This document shows, piece by piece, positions 32,662-41,686 of a stretch of 64,000 bases of DNA. The DNA is from Natronomonas sp. CBA1123 (GTDB lineage Archaea; Halobacteriota; Halobacteria; Halobacteriales; Haloarculaceae), in assembly GCF_009741925.1 (NCBI RefSeq), contig NZ_WPCC01000013.1:1-64000 (forward strand), written 5' to 3'. The notes beneath the pieces were generated by a model. It ran no database searches, was not told where the DNA came from, and saw only the letters and a list, made by a program, of their open reading frames with translations. The translations under genes were made by a program, and so were the position numbers. Position 1 is the stretch's first letter. Each line of letters opens with the position of its first letter.

Positions 32662-32892
32662 ATGGCACGCGAAGTACGCCACGAGGCGACTGCTCCGGCC
32701 GTGTTCGACGAGTCCGACCTCGCTGAGGACGGCAAACTGTTCATCTGTCGATGTGGGCTCTCATCGGAGGGACCGCTGTGTGACGGCTCCCATCGGGCGA
32801 CCGAAGACGAAGCCGAGGGTGTCGTCTACCGGTACGACGCCGACGGCGAGAGTCGTCGCATCGTCGAGGCCCTCGAACTCTCCGAGGAGTAA
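32662..32892 (+). CDS. CDGSH iron-sulfur domain protein
   Basis: The 76-residue protein carries 'ICRCGLSSEGPLCDGSH', the exact CxCx2Sx3PxCDGSH motif that binds a 2Fe-2S cluster with three Cys and one His. Stand-alone prokaryotic members are small electron-transfer or cluster-transfer proteins. It is preceded by a T-rich promoter element (CCCTTTTTCC) about 28 bases before the ATG. Confidence 0.93.
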   Translation: MAREVRHEATAPAVFDESDLAEDGKLFICRCGLSSEGPLCDGSHRATEDEAEGVVYRYDADGESRRIVEALELSEE

Positions 32893-32932
32893 CGCGACGT
32901 AGATTTTTGACCCTCGGCCGTGTCCGGAGGGT

Positions 32933-35356
32933 ATGCGCCCGACTCGACAGCGGCTTCTCGCAGTCCTCCTCGCGGCGGTCCTCGTCGGTAGCCTCGTCGT
33001 CGCCAGTGGCCCAATCGCCCTCGTTGCGCCCTTCAGCGGCGACGCGTGGGCACTGACCGACGAAGCGAACCCCGATTCGGCCGGCAGCCAACTCTCCCGT
33101 GCGGCGACCGGTCCGACGACCGTCGACAGCCCGTACGGCGAGGCGACGGTCCGGTACGACGAGCGCGGCGTCCCACACGTCGAGGCCGAAAACGACCGGG
33201 CGCTGGCCTACGCCGTCGGCTACGTGCAGGCTCGGGACCGCCTGTTCCAACTCGACCTCCAGCGCCGACTGATGCGAGGGGAACTCGCCGAGGCGTTCGG
33301 GCCCGGGCAGGTCGAATCCGACCGCTTCCACCGGCAGATGGACTTCGCGGCCGCGGCCAACGCCTCGTGGGAAGCCATCGAAGACGAGGAGACTCGCGCC
33401 GGCGTCGAAGCCTACGCCGACGGCGTCAACCGCTACATGGACGACCGGCCGCTGCCCGTGGAGTTCCAGGTCGCGGGCTACGAACCCGACCGGTGGACGC
33501 CACAGGACACGCTTCTCGTCGGCAAACTCGTCTCCTGGGGGTTGACCGGCTCCTTTGCGGACATCGAGGAGGCGACCGTTCGAGAGCGAGTCGACGGTGC
33601 CGACGAGCTGTACCCCGACCGCCTCGACCACGACACGCCCATCGTCCGCAACGGGACGGCCAGCGCCGGCTCCCAGGCCTCCGTCGCCCGCCCCGCCCCC
33701 GAGAAGGCCGACTTCGGCGCGATACACGACGCCGTCGCACCCTACGAACCCGAACGCGGTATCGGGTCGAACAGTTGGGTCGTCTCCGGAAATATGACCG
33801 CGGACGGCACGCCGGTCGTCGCCAACGACCCCCACCTCCAACTCACCGTCCCGCCGACGTGGTACGAGATGCACCTCCAATCGCCCGAAACGAGCGTTCG
33901 CGGCGTCTCCTTCCCCGGCCTTCCCGTGGTCGTCATCGGCGCGACCGACGAGGTGTCGTGGGGGTTCACCAACGTCGGCGCCGACGTACTCGACACCTAC
34001 ACCTACGAGTGGGTCGACGAGGAGACCTACCGCTACGAGGGCGAGACGCGAACCGTCGAATCGCGAACGGAAAACATCGCGGTCTCCGGCGGCGAGAACC
34101 GAACCGTCGAGGTACAGAAGACCGTCCACGGGCCGCTGCTCGAACGCGAGGGGCAACGCGTCTCGGTGGCGTGGCTCGGCCTCACCGGAACGCGGGAGGC
34201 CGAGGCCGTCTACGACCTCAACCAAGCCGACAGCGTCGACGACGTGCGAACGGCGCTGCGACGGTTCGATTTGCCGACACAGAACATCGTCGCCGCCGAC
34301 CGCGACGGCGAGACGCTGTTCCGAATCACCGGCCAGTATCCGATTCGGACCGTCGACAACGAGACGGTCGCCGGCGACCAGGTCTTCGACGGGTCGGCCG
34401 GTCACGGCGAGTGGGCCGGGTTCGAACCGTACGGGGTCAGCGACTTCGACGGTGCCGGATTCGCCGACTTCGAAGACTACCCCGAGGTCCGAAACGCCCC
34501 CTACGTCGCCACGGCCAATCAACGCACCACCGACGACCCGCCGTTCTACATCACGCGGAGTACGCGCTATGCCGACGGCTACCGCGGTGAGCGCATCTAC
34601 GAGCGACTCGACGAACGGGCCGCTTCGGGCGAGCCGATGAACCGGTCGTTCCACACCGACCTGCAGGGCGATACCTACTCGAAGGCGGCCGAAGCGTTCC
34701 TGCCGCACCTGAACGGCGCTCGCGAGGAGATGACTCCGGAGCAGCGCGCCGCGGTCGATGACCTCGAAGCGTGGGACCGCCGGATGGACGCCGATTCGGA
34801 GGCGGCGCTCGTCTTCCGGGTGTGGCTCGACGCCTACCGCAACGCGACGTGGGGACCGCAGTTCCGCGCCAACGGCCTCGACGAGTCGTACTTCCCGGCC
34901 GACCGGACCCTGGAGACGCTGCCGGCCGACAGCCAGTGGTACGACGACCCACGCACCCGCGAAACCGAGACGCGTGCCGACATCGCCGCACGGGCGCTCA
35001 ACCGGACGCTGGATAGAATCGACAGTGCGGGTTACGACACCTACGGCGACTACAACCGCCTCGATTTGAACCACCCGTTCCCGCTTGCCTTCCTCGACTA
35101 CGAGGAGCGCGCGATGGACGGCTCGCCCAATACCGTGTTCAACTTCCGTTCGGACCGCTCGACGCAGGTCGGCGCCTCCTTCCGGATGGTCGTCGACGGC
35201 GACGGCGGCGTCGGGTCGCTGCCCGGCGGCCAGTCCGGCAATCCATACTCGCCGCATTACGACGACAGACTCGAGACGTGGGCGGCCGGCGACACCGACC
35301 CACTTCCGTTCGAACAGCGTGGTCCGGTCGTCATCCGGTTCGAGGGGGAATCATGA
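32933..35356 (+). CDS. Penicillin acylase-family Ntn hydrolase, secreted or membrane-anchored
   Basis: The 807-residue precursor has an N-terminal hydrophobic signal/anchor (about 8-28), an alpha-chain region with 'VRYDERGVPHVEAENDRALA' and 'GYVQARDRLFQLDLQRR', and the autoprocessing site 'ERGIGSNSWVVSG', where Ser279 would become the N-terminal nucleophile. Later come 'VANDPHLQLTVPPTWYEMHL' and 'NVGADVLDTY'. Family members hydrolyse amides such as penicillins or N-acyl-homoserine lactones; the substrate here is unknown. It overlaps the next membrane gene by four bases (ATGA). TATA-like GATTTTTGA lies about 27 bases upstream. Confidence 0.9.
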   Translation: MRPTRQRLLAVLLAAVLVGSLVVASGPIALVAPFSGDAWALTDEANPDSAGSQLSRAATGPTTVDSPYGEATVRYDERGVPHVEAENDRALAYAVGYVQARDRLFQLDLQRRLMRGELAEAFGPGQVESDRFHRQMDFAAAANASWEAIEDEETRAGVEAYADGVNRYMDDRPLPVEFQVAGYEPDRWTPQDTLLVGKLVSWGLTGSFADIEEATVRERVDGADELYPDRLDHDTPIVRNGTASAGSQASVARPAPEKADFGAIHDAVAPYEPERGIGSNSWVVSGNMTADGTPVVANDPHLQLTVPPTWYEMHLQSPETSVRGVSFPGLPVVVIGATDEVSWGFTNVGADVLDTYTYEWVDEETYRYEGETRTVESRTENIAVSGGENRTVEVQKTVHGPLLEREGQRVSVAWLGLTGTREAEAVYDLNQADSVDDVRTALRRFDLPTQNIVAADRDGETLFRITGQYPIRTVDNETVAGDQVFDGSAGHGEWAGFEPYGVSDFDGAGFADFEDYPEVRNAPYVATANQRTTDDPPFYITRSTRYADGYRGERIYERLDERAASGEPMNRSFHTDLQGDTYSKAAEAFLPHLNGAREEMTPEQRAAVDDLEAWDRRMDADSEAALVFRVWLDAYRNATWGPQFRANGLDESYFPADRTLETLPADSQWYDDPRTRETETRADIAARALNRTLDRIDSAGYDTYGDYNRLDLNHPFPLAFLDYEERAMDGSPNTVFNFRSDRSTQVGASFRMVVDGDGGVGSLPGGQSGNPYSPHYDDRLETWAAGDTDPLPFEQRGPVVIRFEGES

Positions 35357-35709
35357 GCGCCGCCGAACGTCTGCGCAGCGTCCGTGAGGGCCCTCGCGCC
35401 GAGGCGGCCATCCTCGCCGTCTTCGTCGTCGGACTCCTCGCCAGCGCCGTCCACTGGGCTGGGTTGGTCCTCGCCGGCGCACTCCTCGGTCTCGTCGCCG
35501 TCTCGACCGGCCGGGCGTTCGTCCTCGGGGTGTACTTCGGCGCGTTCGTTCTCGCGGCTTACGGCGCCGTGTTGGCGTGGTACGGCACGCTCGCCGCCGT
35601 CACGACGGCGTTTCCGCTGTCGCTCGGGCTACTCGCCGTCTCGGTCGTCCTTCCGACCGTGGCGGCGACGATAGTCCGGCTCGGAACTCGCCTCGACACC
35701 GAGGGTTAA
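35353..35709 (+). CDS. Small membrane protein coupled to the penicillin acylase gene
   Basis: The 118-residue protein has three to four hydrophobic helices after a short basic N-terminus ('MSAAERLRSVREGPRAEAAI'). The ATG overlaps the acylase stop (ATGA), so the products are made together; it might anchor or export the acylase, but nothing in the sequence shows this. No family is recognised. Confidence 0.75.
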   Translation: MSAAERLRSVREGPRAEAAILAVFVVGLLASAVHWAGLVLAGALLGLVAVSTGRAFVLGVYFGAFVLAAYGAVLAWYGTLAAVTTAFPLSLGLLAVSVVLPTVAATIVRLGTRLDTEG

Positions 35710-35733
35710 CACCGCCCGACGCCTACCGCGACT

Positions 35734-36516
35734 ATGGCATACGAGGGCGCGGTACTGGACCTCGACGGGACGGTGTACCGCGGCGACGAACTGATACCCG
35801 GGGCGGCAGCGGCCATCGACCGCCTCCGTACGGACGGAACGCGGACGCTGTTCTTCTCGAACAACCCGACGAAATCGCGGGCGGCCTACGCCGACCGTCT
35901 GCGCGGTCTCGGCATCGATGTCGACCCCGAGTGGATACTGTCGGCCGGCACCGTCACGACGCGGTTTCTCGCCACCGAACACGACGACGATTCGGTGTTC
36001 CTCGTCGGTTCGGAGGGTCTTCGGGAGCAGTTCGAGGCCGCCGGTCTCAGCCTCGTCGACGATGCCACCCAATCCGACGTGCTTGTCGCCTCCTACGACC
36101 GGGAGTTCGACTACGGCGACATGCTCGCGGGCTACCGTGCTCTCGACGCCGGCGCGACGTTCTACGGGACGGACCCCGATTTGCTCGTCCCACATCACGA
36201 CGGGATGATTCCGGGGTCGGGTGCCGTTATCAACGCCGTCGGCGGCATCATCGAACGCGACCCCGAGCGAATCCTCGGTAAACCATCCGAGGAGGCTCAA
36301 CGCGCTGCGCTCGATGTCCTCGACGCGCCGGCCGAGCGGTGTCTCGTCGTCGGCGACCGACTGAACACCGACATCGCCTTGGGCGAGCGTGCGGGCATGA
36401 CGACGGTGCTGGTTCGGTCCGGTGTCTCGACGGACGATGATATCGAGAAAAGCGACGTTCGACCGGATTACGTCATCGACTCGCTGGCCGAGTTGGATAC
36501 CGTACTGGACGGCTGA
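35734..36516 (+). CDS. HAD-superfamily (class IIA, NagD-like) phosphatase
   Basis: The 260-residue protein has HAD motif I 'AVLDLDGTVYRGDELIPGA', motif II 'LFFSNNPTKSRAAYADRL' and motifs III/IV 'ILGKPSEEAQRAALDVL' and 'CLVVGDRLNTDIALGERAGM'. All catalytic residues (DxD, Ser/Asn, Lys, D-D) are present. The class IIA cap lies at about 80-185. Family members dephosphorylate small phosphoesters (nucleotides, 2-phosphoglycolate, p-nitrophenyl phosphate). It is 24 bases after the membrane gene and convergent with the second acylase. Confidence 0.92.
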   Translation: MAYEGAVLDLDGTVYRGDELIPGAAAAIDRLRTDGTRTLFFSNNPTKSRAAYADRLRGLGIDVDPEWILSAGTVTTRFLATEHDDDSVFLVGSEGLREQFEAAGLSLVDDATQSDVLVASYDREFDYGDMLAGYRALDAGATFYGTDPDLLVPHHDGMIPGSGAVINAVGGIIERDPERILGKPSEEAQRAALDVLDAPAERCLVVGDRLNTDIALGERAGMTTVLVRSGVSTDDDIEKSDVRPDYVIDSLAELDTVLDG

Positions 36517-36519
36517 CGT

Positions 36520-39351
36520 TCACTCCAGTAGGTCACCGAGGCCACCGGAGAGTTCCTCGGTCGGCGCTTCGGGCGTCTCGGGTGCTTCGGTGTCGCCGGC
36601 CTCCGCGGGCACCTCCGTCGCGCGGTCGAGGATGCCGTTGATGCTCCGCTGCAGTTGCACGGGCACGTTCCGAACGGCGCGGATGCCGCCGCCGGGGACC
36701 GACAGGAGGTGGACCGCGAGGTCCGTCGCGGGGCGGGCGATGTCCGCCGCGTCGGAACTCCCCGTCCGGACCGTCTTCTGTTCGACCGCTCGGGACTCGA
36801 CCTGCTCGCGGGTGATGGGGTGGGGCTTGTAGTCGAAGTTCACGTAGAGGTCGAGTTGGTTGGTCAGTCGGTCGGGTTCGTCGCCGGCCAAGGTCAAGGG
36901 GAGTTCGTCGATGCTCTGGTGACCGGAGTTACTCGGCGGCAACACGGACTTCGAGTCGTCCAGTCCCTCCCCGATGACAATGGACTGTTGGAAACTCGAG
37001 CGGTTCGACATCGGGATGCGACTGGGGTTGGCGGCACCGAGCGGCGAGAACTCGCTTTGTCGGTTCTCCAACAGCCATTCTGTGGGGTCGTCGCGGCCGT
37101 AACGCTCCGAAAGCGTGTCTGCGGCCCGCTGCATCGCCTTCCGGATGACTGCGTTGCGCTGTTGGTCCCGGGAGGCCTTGTTCTCGCCGTCGATATCGTC
37201 GAACCACCGGTGGTCAGTGTCGCCGTCGATAGCGGCGACGAGCGTCACGTCCTCGTTGACCGTCGCGCCGTGGTCGGCGGCGTGGGGGTCGCCGCCGCCC
37301 TGTCCGTCGACGGCGGTCGGGTCGTAGTTCAGCGACGGGGTCTGTTCGCCCAACTCGTCTCCGAACACCAACTCCTGGAGTTCTTTGCGGACCTCCTCCC
37401 AGATTGCCATCCCGCCGTTGTCGTAGGTGCCGTTCGAACCGGGGCGGAACGAGTAATCCGTCTCCTGCCAGGTCTCCAGTTCCGCGGCCATGGCCTTCAG
37501 CTGGGAGTCGACGAATCCTGGTTTGGTCGCCCCTATCATCGCAGGCACCGACCGCGGGGCGAAGGGGTGTTCGACCCCGCAGTCCTCGACGATGTCGGCG
37601 ACGTCTTGTCTGGTGAGGTTGCCGTCGGTGCGCTCGATGGCCTCGCCGATGAGTCGCTCCATCACGTCGACGCGGTGGACGGTGCCCCACTGTTGTTCGC
37701 TGTCGCCGGAGCGCCACCCCGGCGCCGGGGCGTTGTTCCAGTTGACGACGTAACCGCGGTCGGGGTCGCGGACGCTGGCGCCGATGTTCGTGCCCACGTC
37801 GACGCCGCCCCAGTCGTGTTCGGAGACGGGTTTTGGCATCCGGGGGTCGCCGTCGCCGCGGCGGTCCGGTAGCTTGCCGGTCCGGAAGAACGCGATTTCG
37901 TCGTCGGAGACGACGTGGAAGTTGAAGCCGAAGGGGAACTCCGAGAGGTACGACTCGAACTCGTCGATGCTGTTTGCGCGGCCGACTTCGGCCCACTGGA
38001 AGGCGCCGTCGAGTTCGTCCATCCGCGTCGTCGCGCGCTGACAGTAGGCGATGTTCTCTTCGGGGTTCCACGCGACGACCGGCATCGAGGTGCCTTCCTG
38101 TTCGACGCGGGCGACTTCCTGTTGGACCACGTCGTAGCTCCCTGGGTCGGTCTGTCCCTGCGCGACGCCGCCGACCGGACTGGTGTAGTGGGTCACCTGC
38201 TCGGTGGCCATCTCGTGCCACTCGCCGTTCCACTTGTAGCGGTGTTTGTCGTCGGGGTCGAGTTCGACGGCGATAGTGTCAACCATGTCGTCGCCGGAGG
38301 TGGTGACCGTCCACGCGATTTCAGGGGTCCGACCGATGACGAGTGCGGGTGCGCCGACGACACCCATCCCGACCACGTCGAAGCCGGCACCGTGGAGGCC
38401 GACTTCGTACGGTATCGGCGGCTTGAACAGCCCCATCTGGGGGCCGGCACCGAGAATCGGTTTGTCGACGGCGCTGAGTTCGCTGCCGACGATGATGGCG
38501 TTGGAGCCGAACTTGAACCCCTCCATCATCCCGCGTGACTGTCGGAGCCCTTCGGTGACGCCGTCGGGGATTTCGAGGGCACTGCTGACACCCCAGGGTT
38601 CGATGTCCTTGGCGGCTCGAATCACCTCCAGTTGCTCCTCGGAGAGGTCGTCGTACGCGAGGGCCTCCTCGTCCGTCGTCTCGATTTCGGCCTCGTCGAC
38701 GGAGCCGTAGTGGTCGTCGGGGACGACGACGTGGTTGTAGTCGCCGTAGGCCTCCCACGCCTCGCGTTCGCTGTCGAAGTTCTCGAACATCTCGGCGAGC
38801 GTCTTCGCGTTCGACAGCTCGCTGCCGCCGCCGACGCCGAAGAAGCCGATGGCGTAGTTGATGAACGCGATGGAGTCCTCCGGCTTCCACGGTTCGGGGA
38901 CCCGGCCCAGCGCCGCGAACTCCCCGGGGAGGTTCCCCTTCGCCGCCATCTCGCTGATTCGTCGATTGACGCCGTCTGCGTACCCGCGGAGGGCCTCTCG
39001 GGTCGTCTCGCTGGCCTGTTCCCACTGTTGATTTATCTCCTCGCGGCTGTAGAGGTCGCGGCGAACCTCGATGTCGGAAGGCAACTGTGCGGGGCCGAGC
39101 CACTCGGCGCTCTCGCCGCGGCCGAGCAGCCGGACGGCGTCCATCTGGAACAGGCGGTCCCGCGCTTGGACGTAGCCGTTGCCGAAACTCAGCGAGTACA
39201 CGTCGTCGGCGTAGATGTGACTGACGCCATAGGAGTCGGTCAGTATCTCTACGTTCTCAATCGGGCTCTCTACCTGTGCAGTGGCCGTTCCGGTTCCCAG
39301 TAATCCGGCGGCTGTCGCCCCCGTCGCCCCGAGAAATGTGCGTCGCTTCAT
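36520..39351 (-). CDS. Tat-exported penicillin acylase-family Ntn hydrolase
   Basis: The 943-residue precursor begins with a twin-arginine signal ('MKRRTFLGATGATAAGLLGT'). The alpha-chain region has 'GVSHIYADDVYSLSFGNGYV' and 'QARDRLFQMDAVRLLGRGES'; the processing site is 'EGFKFGSNAIIVGSELS', with Ser283 as probable nucleophile. 'VIGRTPEIAWTVTTSGDDMV' follows. The C-terminal ~90 residues are a low-complexity acidic tail. Signal, tail and nucleophile context differ from the 807-residue acylase on the other strand (36%-style identity cannot be judged by eye), so they are not a recent duplication. Substrate unknown. Confidence 0.9.
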   Translation of the reverse strand: MKRRTFLGATGATAAGLLGTGTATAQVESPIENVEILTDSYGVSHIYADDVYSLSFGNGYVQARDRLFQMDAVRLLGRGESAEWLGPAQLPSDIEVRRDLYSREEINQQWEQASETTREALRGYADGVNRRISEMAAKGNLPGEFAALGRVPEPWKPEDSIAFINYAIGFFGVGGGSELSNAKTLAEMFENFDSEREAWEAYGDYNHVVVPDDHYGSVDEAEIETTDEEALAYDDLSEEQLEVIRAAKDIEPWGVSSALEIPDGVTEGLRQSRGMMEGFKFGSNAIIVGSELSAVDKPILGAGPQMGLFKPPIPYEVGLHGAGFDVVGMGVVGAPALVIGRTPEIAWTVTTSGDDMVDTIAVELDPDDKHRYKWNGEWHEMATEQVTHYTSPVGGVAQGQTDPGSYDVVQQEVARVEQEGTSMPVVAWNPEENIAYCQRATTRMDELDGAFQWAEVGRANSIDEFESYLSEFPFGFNFHVVSDDEIAFFRTGKLPDRRGDGDPRMPKPVSEHDWGGVDVGTNIGASVRDPDRGYVVNWNNAPAPGWRSGDSEQQWGTVHRVDVMERLIGEAIERTDGNLTRQDVADIVEDCGVEHPFAPRSVPAMIGATKPGFVDSQLKAMAAELETWQETDYSFRPGSNGTYDNGGMAIWEEVRKELQELVFGDELGEQTPSLNYDPTAVDGQGGGDPHAADHGATVNEDVTLVAAIDGDTDHRWFDDIDGENKASRDQQRNAVIRKAMQRAADTLSERYGRDDPTEWLLENRQSEFSPLGAANPSRIPMSNRSSFQQSIVIGEGLDDSKSVLPPSNSGHQSIDELPLTLAGDEPDRLTNQLDLYVNFDYKPHPITREQVESRAVEQKTVRTGSSDAADIARPATDLAVHLLSVPGGGIRAVRNVPVQLQRSINGILDRATEVPAEAGDTEAPETPEAPTEELSGGLGDLLE

Positions 39352-39407
39352 GAACGTACGCCGCGTTTTGTGTTTCTATTGTTAGGTTCATCGCCGTCGA
39401 TAGTGGG

Positions 39408-39418
39408 TTACTTATATC
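39408..39418 (-). promoter_or_regulatory. Promoter candidate of the Tat penicillin acylase gene
   Basis: The minus strand reads GATATAAGT about 62 bases before the ATG at 39351, which would give a leader of roughly 35 bases. A weaker AACAATAGAA at about 39376-39385 would give a leaderless transcript. I cannot decide between them. Confidence 0.35.
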
Positions 39419-39498
39419 GATTCCTGCAGACGCGGGTCGAGTCCGTCGAACCCGCGGTACTGACCCACGGAACCTTCGAGTGGTAACGTCTGACAAGG

Positions 39499-39508
39499 AT
39501 TTATATAC
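39499..39508 (+). promoter_or_regulatory. Strong TATA element of the 51-residue ORF
   Basis: ATTTATATAC is centred about 26 bases before the ATG at 39530. Its quality is comparable to the best promoters in this window, which is the main support for the small ORF behind it. Confidence 0.55.
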
Positions 39509-39529
39509 GATGGGTGCCGACACACTGGT

Positions 39530-39685
39530 ATGGTTGAACACCACACACCATACGAGTACGGCGACGCTGAGACGGAAGCGCTGGGCGAGGACCCGCCGCA
39601 CGAACGCCAACACGGCGTCGACACGGTCATCGTCGACGGGTCGGTGATGAGCTACAGGAGCTACACCAGCGAAGAGCCGGACTGA
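39530..39685 (+). CDS. Small acidic protein (51 residues), function unknown
   Basis: An ATG-initiated ORF (MVEHHTPYEYGDAETEALGE... ending SEEPD) with haloarchaeal codon use and acidic composition: about a quarter of residues are Asp or Glu, with two His pairs near the ends of the first half. It has no Cys and no hydrophobic segment. A strong TATA lies exactly at leaderless spacing and a short hairpin follows the stop. It is divergent from the acylase gene and 165 bases upstream of RuBisCO. I do not recognise it. Confidence 0.65.
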   Translation: MVEHHTPYEYGDAETEALGEDPPHERQHGVDTVIVDGSVMSYRSYTSEEPD

Positions 39686-39690
39686 TACCG

Positions 39691-39707
39691 GGCCGAGCGA
39701 TTCGGCC
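39691..39707 (+). terminator. Short hairpin after the 51-residue ORF
   Basis: GGCCGA-GCGAT-TCGGCC forms a 6-bp GC-rich stem five bases after the stop codon. There is no long T-run, so it is only a terminator candidate. The rest of the gap to 39850 contains GC-rich sequence and the RuBisCO promoter. Confidence 0.35.
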
Positions 39708-39816
39708 ACCGACCGGTCGCTGCCGACGGCCGGTCCGGTACGACGACCACTGTTCTCGACTAACTTCGAGCCCCGTGAGCGTTGCGCTTCGTTTGGGATT
39801 GCGGCGACCGGCAACC

Positions 39817-39826
39817 CCTATTAAGT
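39817..39826 (+). promoter_or_regulatory. TATA-like promoter of the RuBisCO gene
   Basis: CCTATTAAG is centred about 28 bases before the ATG at 39851 and supports that start over the in-frame ATG at 39782. Confidence 0.5.
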
Positions 39827-39850
39827 CACCGGGCGACGAAGGTTCTCGGT

Positions 39851-41104
39851 ATGGAGTACGCCGATTTCCTCGACGAGAGCTACGACCCCCAACCCGACGA
39901 CCTCGTCTGTACGTTTCGGCTCGTACCGGGAGAAGGGCTGTCGGTCGAAGCGGCGGCCGCCCGCGTCGCCTCCGAGAGTTCCAACGGCACGTGGGCCGCC
40001 CTCTCACCGGAGTCGGACGTCCGGCAGTACTCGGCTCTGGCCTGCGACATCGGCGGGGAGGGCGAATACGGCACCGAAGTCACCGTCGCCTACCCCCAGG
40101 CGCTGTTCGAGGACGGCAGTATGGCACAGGTGCTGTCCTGTATCGCCGGCAACATCATGGGGATGAAAGCCGTCGATACAATCCGACTGCTCGACTGTGA
40201 GTGGCCCGAAGGTCTCGCCGGCTCGTTCCCCGGGCCACAGTACGGCTCGGCGGTCCGAACCGAAATCCTCGATGCCGCCGACCGACCGCCGCTTGCGACC
40301 GTTCCCAAGCCGAAAGTCGGGCTGTCGACAGAAGAGCACGTCCAGGTCGGCTACGACGCGTGGGTCGGTGGGGTCGACCTCCTGAAAGACGACGAGAACC
40401 TCACCGACCAGGACTTCAACCCCTTCGAGACGCGCGTTGCCGATTCCCTGGAAGCGCGGGACCGCGCCGAGGAGGAAACTGGCGAGCGCAAGGACTACCT
40501 CGTCAACATCACCGCCGAAACCGACGAGATGGTCCGCCGCGCCGACTACGTCGCCGACCAGGGCGGGTCGTTCGTGATGGTCGACATCATCACAGCCGGG
40601 TGGAGCGGCCTCCAGACGGTCCGCCGTCGGACCGAGGACCTCGGTTTGGCGATTCACGCCCACCGCGCGATGCACGCGGCCTTCGACCGCCTGCCCCAAC
40701 ACGGTGTCTCGATGCGCTGTCTCGCACAGTTCGCGCGCCTCTGTGGCGTCGACCACATCCACACGGGGACCGCTGGACTCGGCAAACTGGAAAACGAAGA
40801 CACCGCCGGCATCAACGAGTGGCTCCGCTCGGACCTCCACGGTCACAACGACGTGCTGCCGGTCGCAAGCGGCGGCCTCCATCCGGGCATCGTCGACCAA
40901 CTGCTCGACGCCTTGGGGACGAACGTCATGGTCCAGGCCGGCGGCGGCATCCACGGCCACCCCGATGGCACCGAAGCGGGCGCTCGCGCACTCCGGGCGG
41001 CCGTCGACGCTTCCGTCGAGGGTGAGTCACTCCAGTCGCGCGCCGAGTCCGTTCCGGAACTCGCCACGGCACTGGAGAAGTGGGGCACCGAGACACCGCG
41101 ATAA
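39851..41104 (+). CDS. Type III ribulose-1,5-bisphosphate carboxylase
   Basis: The 417-residue enzyme carries all the key RuBisCO motifs: 'TVPKPKVGLS' (catalytic Lys), 'GGVDLLKDDENLTDQ' with Lys179 as the carbamylated residue followed by the metal-binding Asp/Glu, 'HAHRAMHAAF' (His), the loop-6 Lys in 'GTAGLGKLE', and 'ASGGLHPG' (Ser). In archaea the type III enzyme works with AMP phosphorylase and ribose-1,5-bisphosphate isomerase to convert nucleoside-derived ribose to 3-phosphoglycerate, not in a Calvin cycle. Those partner genes are not in this window. Confidence 0.95.
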   Translation: MEYADFLDESYDPQPDDLVCTFRLVPGEGLSVEAAAARVASESSNGTWAALSPESDVRQYSALACDIGGEGEYGTEVTVAYPQALFEDGSMAQVLSCIAGNIMGMKAVDTIRLLDCEWPEGLAGSFPGPQYGSAVRTEILDAADRPPLATVPKPKVGLSTEEHVQVGYDAWVGGVDLLKDDENLTDQDFNPFETRVADSLEARDRAEEETGERKDYLVNITAETDEMVRRADYVADQGGSFVMVDIITAGWSGLQTVRRRTEDLGLAIHAHRAMHAAFDRLPQHGVSMRCLAQFARLCGVDHIHTGTAGLGKLENEDTAGINEWLRSDLHGHNDVLPVASGGLHPGIVDQLLDALGTNVMVQAGGGIHGHPDGTEAGARALRAAVDASVEGESLQSRAESVPELATALEKWGTETPR

Positions 41105-41163
41105 CACGCCACCAGTCGCCACGTCTCACGAACGCTTATTCCGTCAGGTGTCCACCAAGTGGT

Positions 41164-41682
41164 GTGATTCCCACCACCCTTGGCGCCGTGGTGCCGCTGG
41201 CAGTACAGGTCGATATCGGCTCGCAATTCGATGCCAATCCACTCGTCAGCTTGCTTGGTAGCGCCGCCGGCGCCTTCCTGACAACGCTCGTCGTCGGGGC
41301 CATCATGATAGCTCTCGCCCCCGAGTACACCGAGGTTCGGATGGCGGACGTTCTCGATAATCCGCTCGGCTCGTTCCTCTACGGACTCGTCTGTCTGGTG
41401 TTCGTCGTCCTCGTCACGTTCGTCCTCGCCATCACCATCATCGGAATCGTTGTGGCGATTCCGTTCGCCCTGCTTTCGTATCTAGTCTGGGCCGTCGGCG
41501 CGGCCATCGCCTTCCTCGCTATCGGCGACCGACTCGTCGGCCACGAGGACGGCTGGCCGAAACCGCTTCTCGTCGGGGCGGCAATCAACGGTGCGCTGAC
41601 GCTCACCGGCGTCGGCAGCATCGTCACGTTCGGAATCGGTGCGGCTGGGTTCGGCGCTGTGTTGCGAGCGTATCTCGAATAA
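41164..41682 (+). CDS. Membrane protein, function unknown
   Basis: Starting at the GTG at 41164 the 172-residue protein has four hydrophobic helices with short loops ('GAFLTTLVVGAIMIALAPEY', 'VVLVTFVLAITIIGIVVAIP', 'LVWAVGAAIAFLAIGDRLVG'). The spacing of helices and the 'GDRL' loop resemble membrane modules attached to bactofilin-type proteins, but the bactofilin domain itself is absent. A TTATTCC element about 28 bases upstream suits a leaderless GTG start; an ATG at 41080 would lie inside the RuBisCO gene. Confidence 0.75.
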   Translation: MIPTTLGAVVPLAVQVDIGSQFDANPLVSLLGSAAGAFLTTLVVGAIMIALAPEYTEVRMADVLDNPLGSFLYGLVCLVFVVLVTFVLAITIIGIVVAIPFALLSYLVWAVGAAIAFLAIGDRLVGHEDGWPKPLLVGAAINGALTLTGVGSIVTFGIGAAGFGAVLRAYLE

Positions 41683-41686
41683 ATCG

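Noticed and set aside
39782-39850. In-frame upstream ATG of the RuBisCO gene
   Set aside because: It precedes the TATA element that lies at leaderless distance from ATG 39851, and the added residues are not RuBisCO-like.
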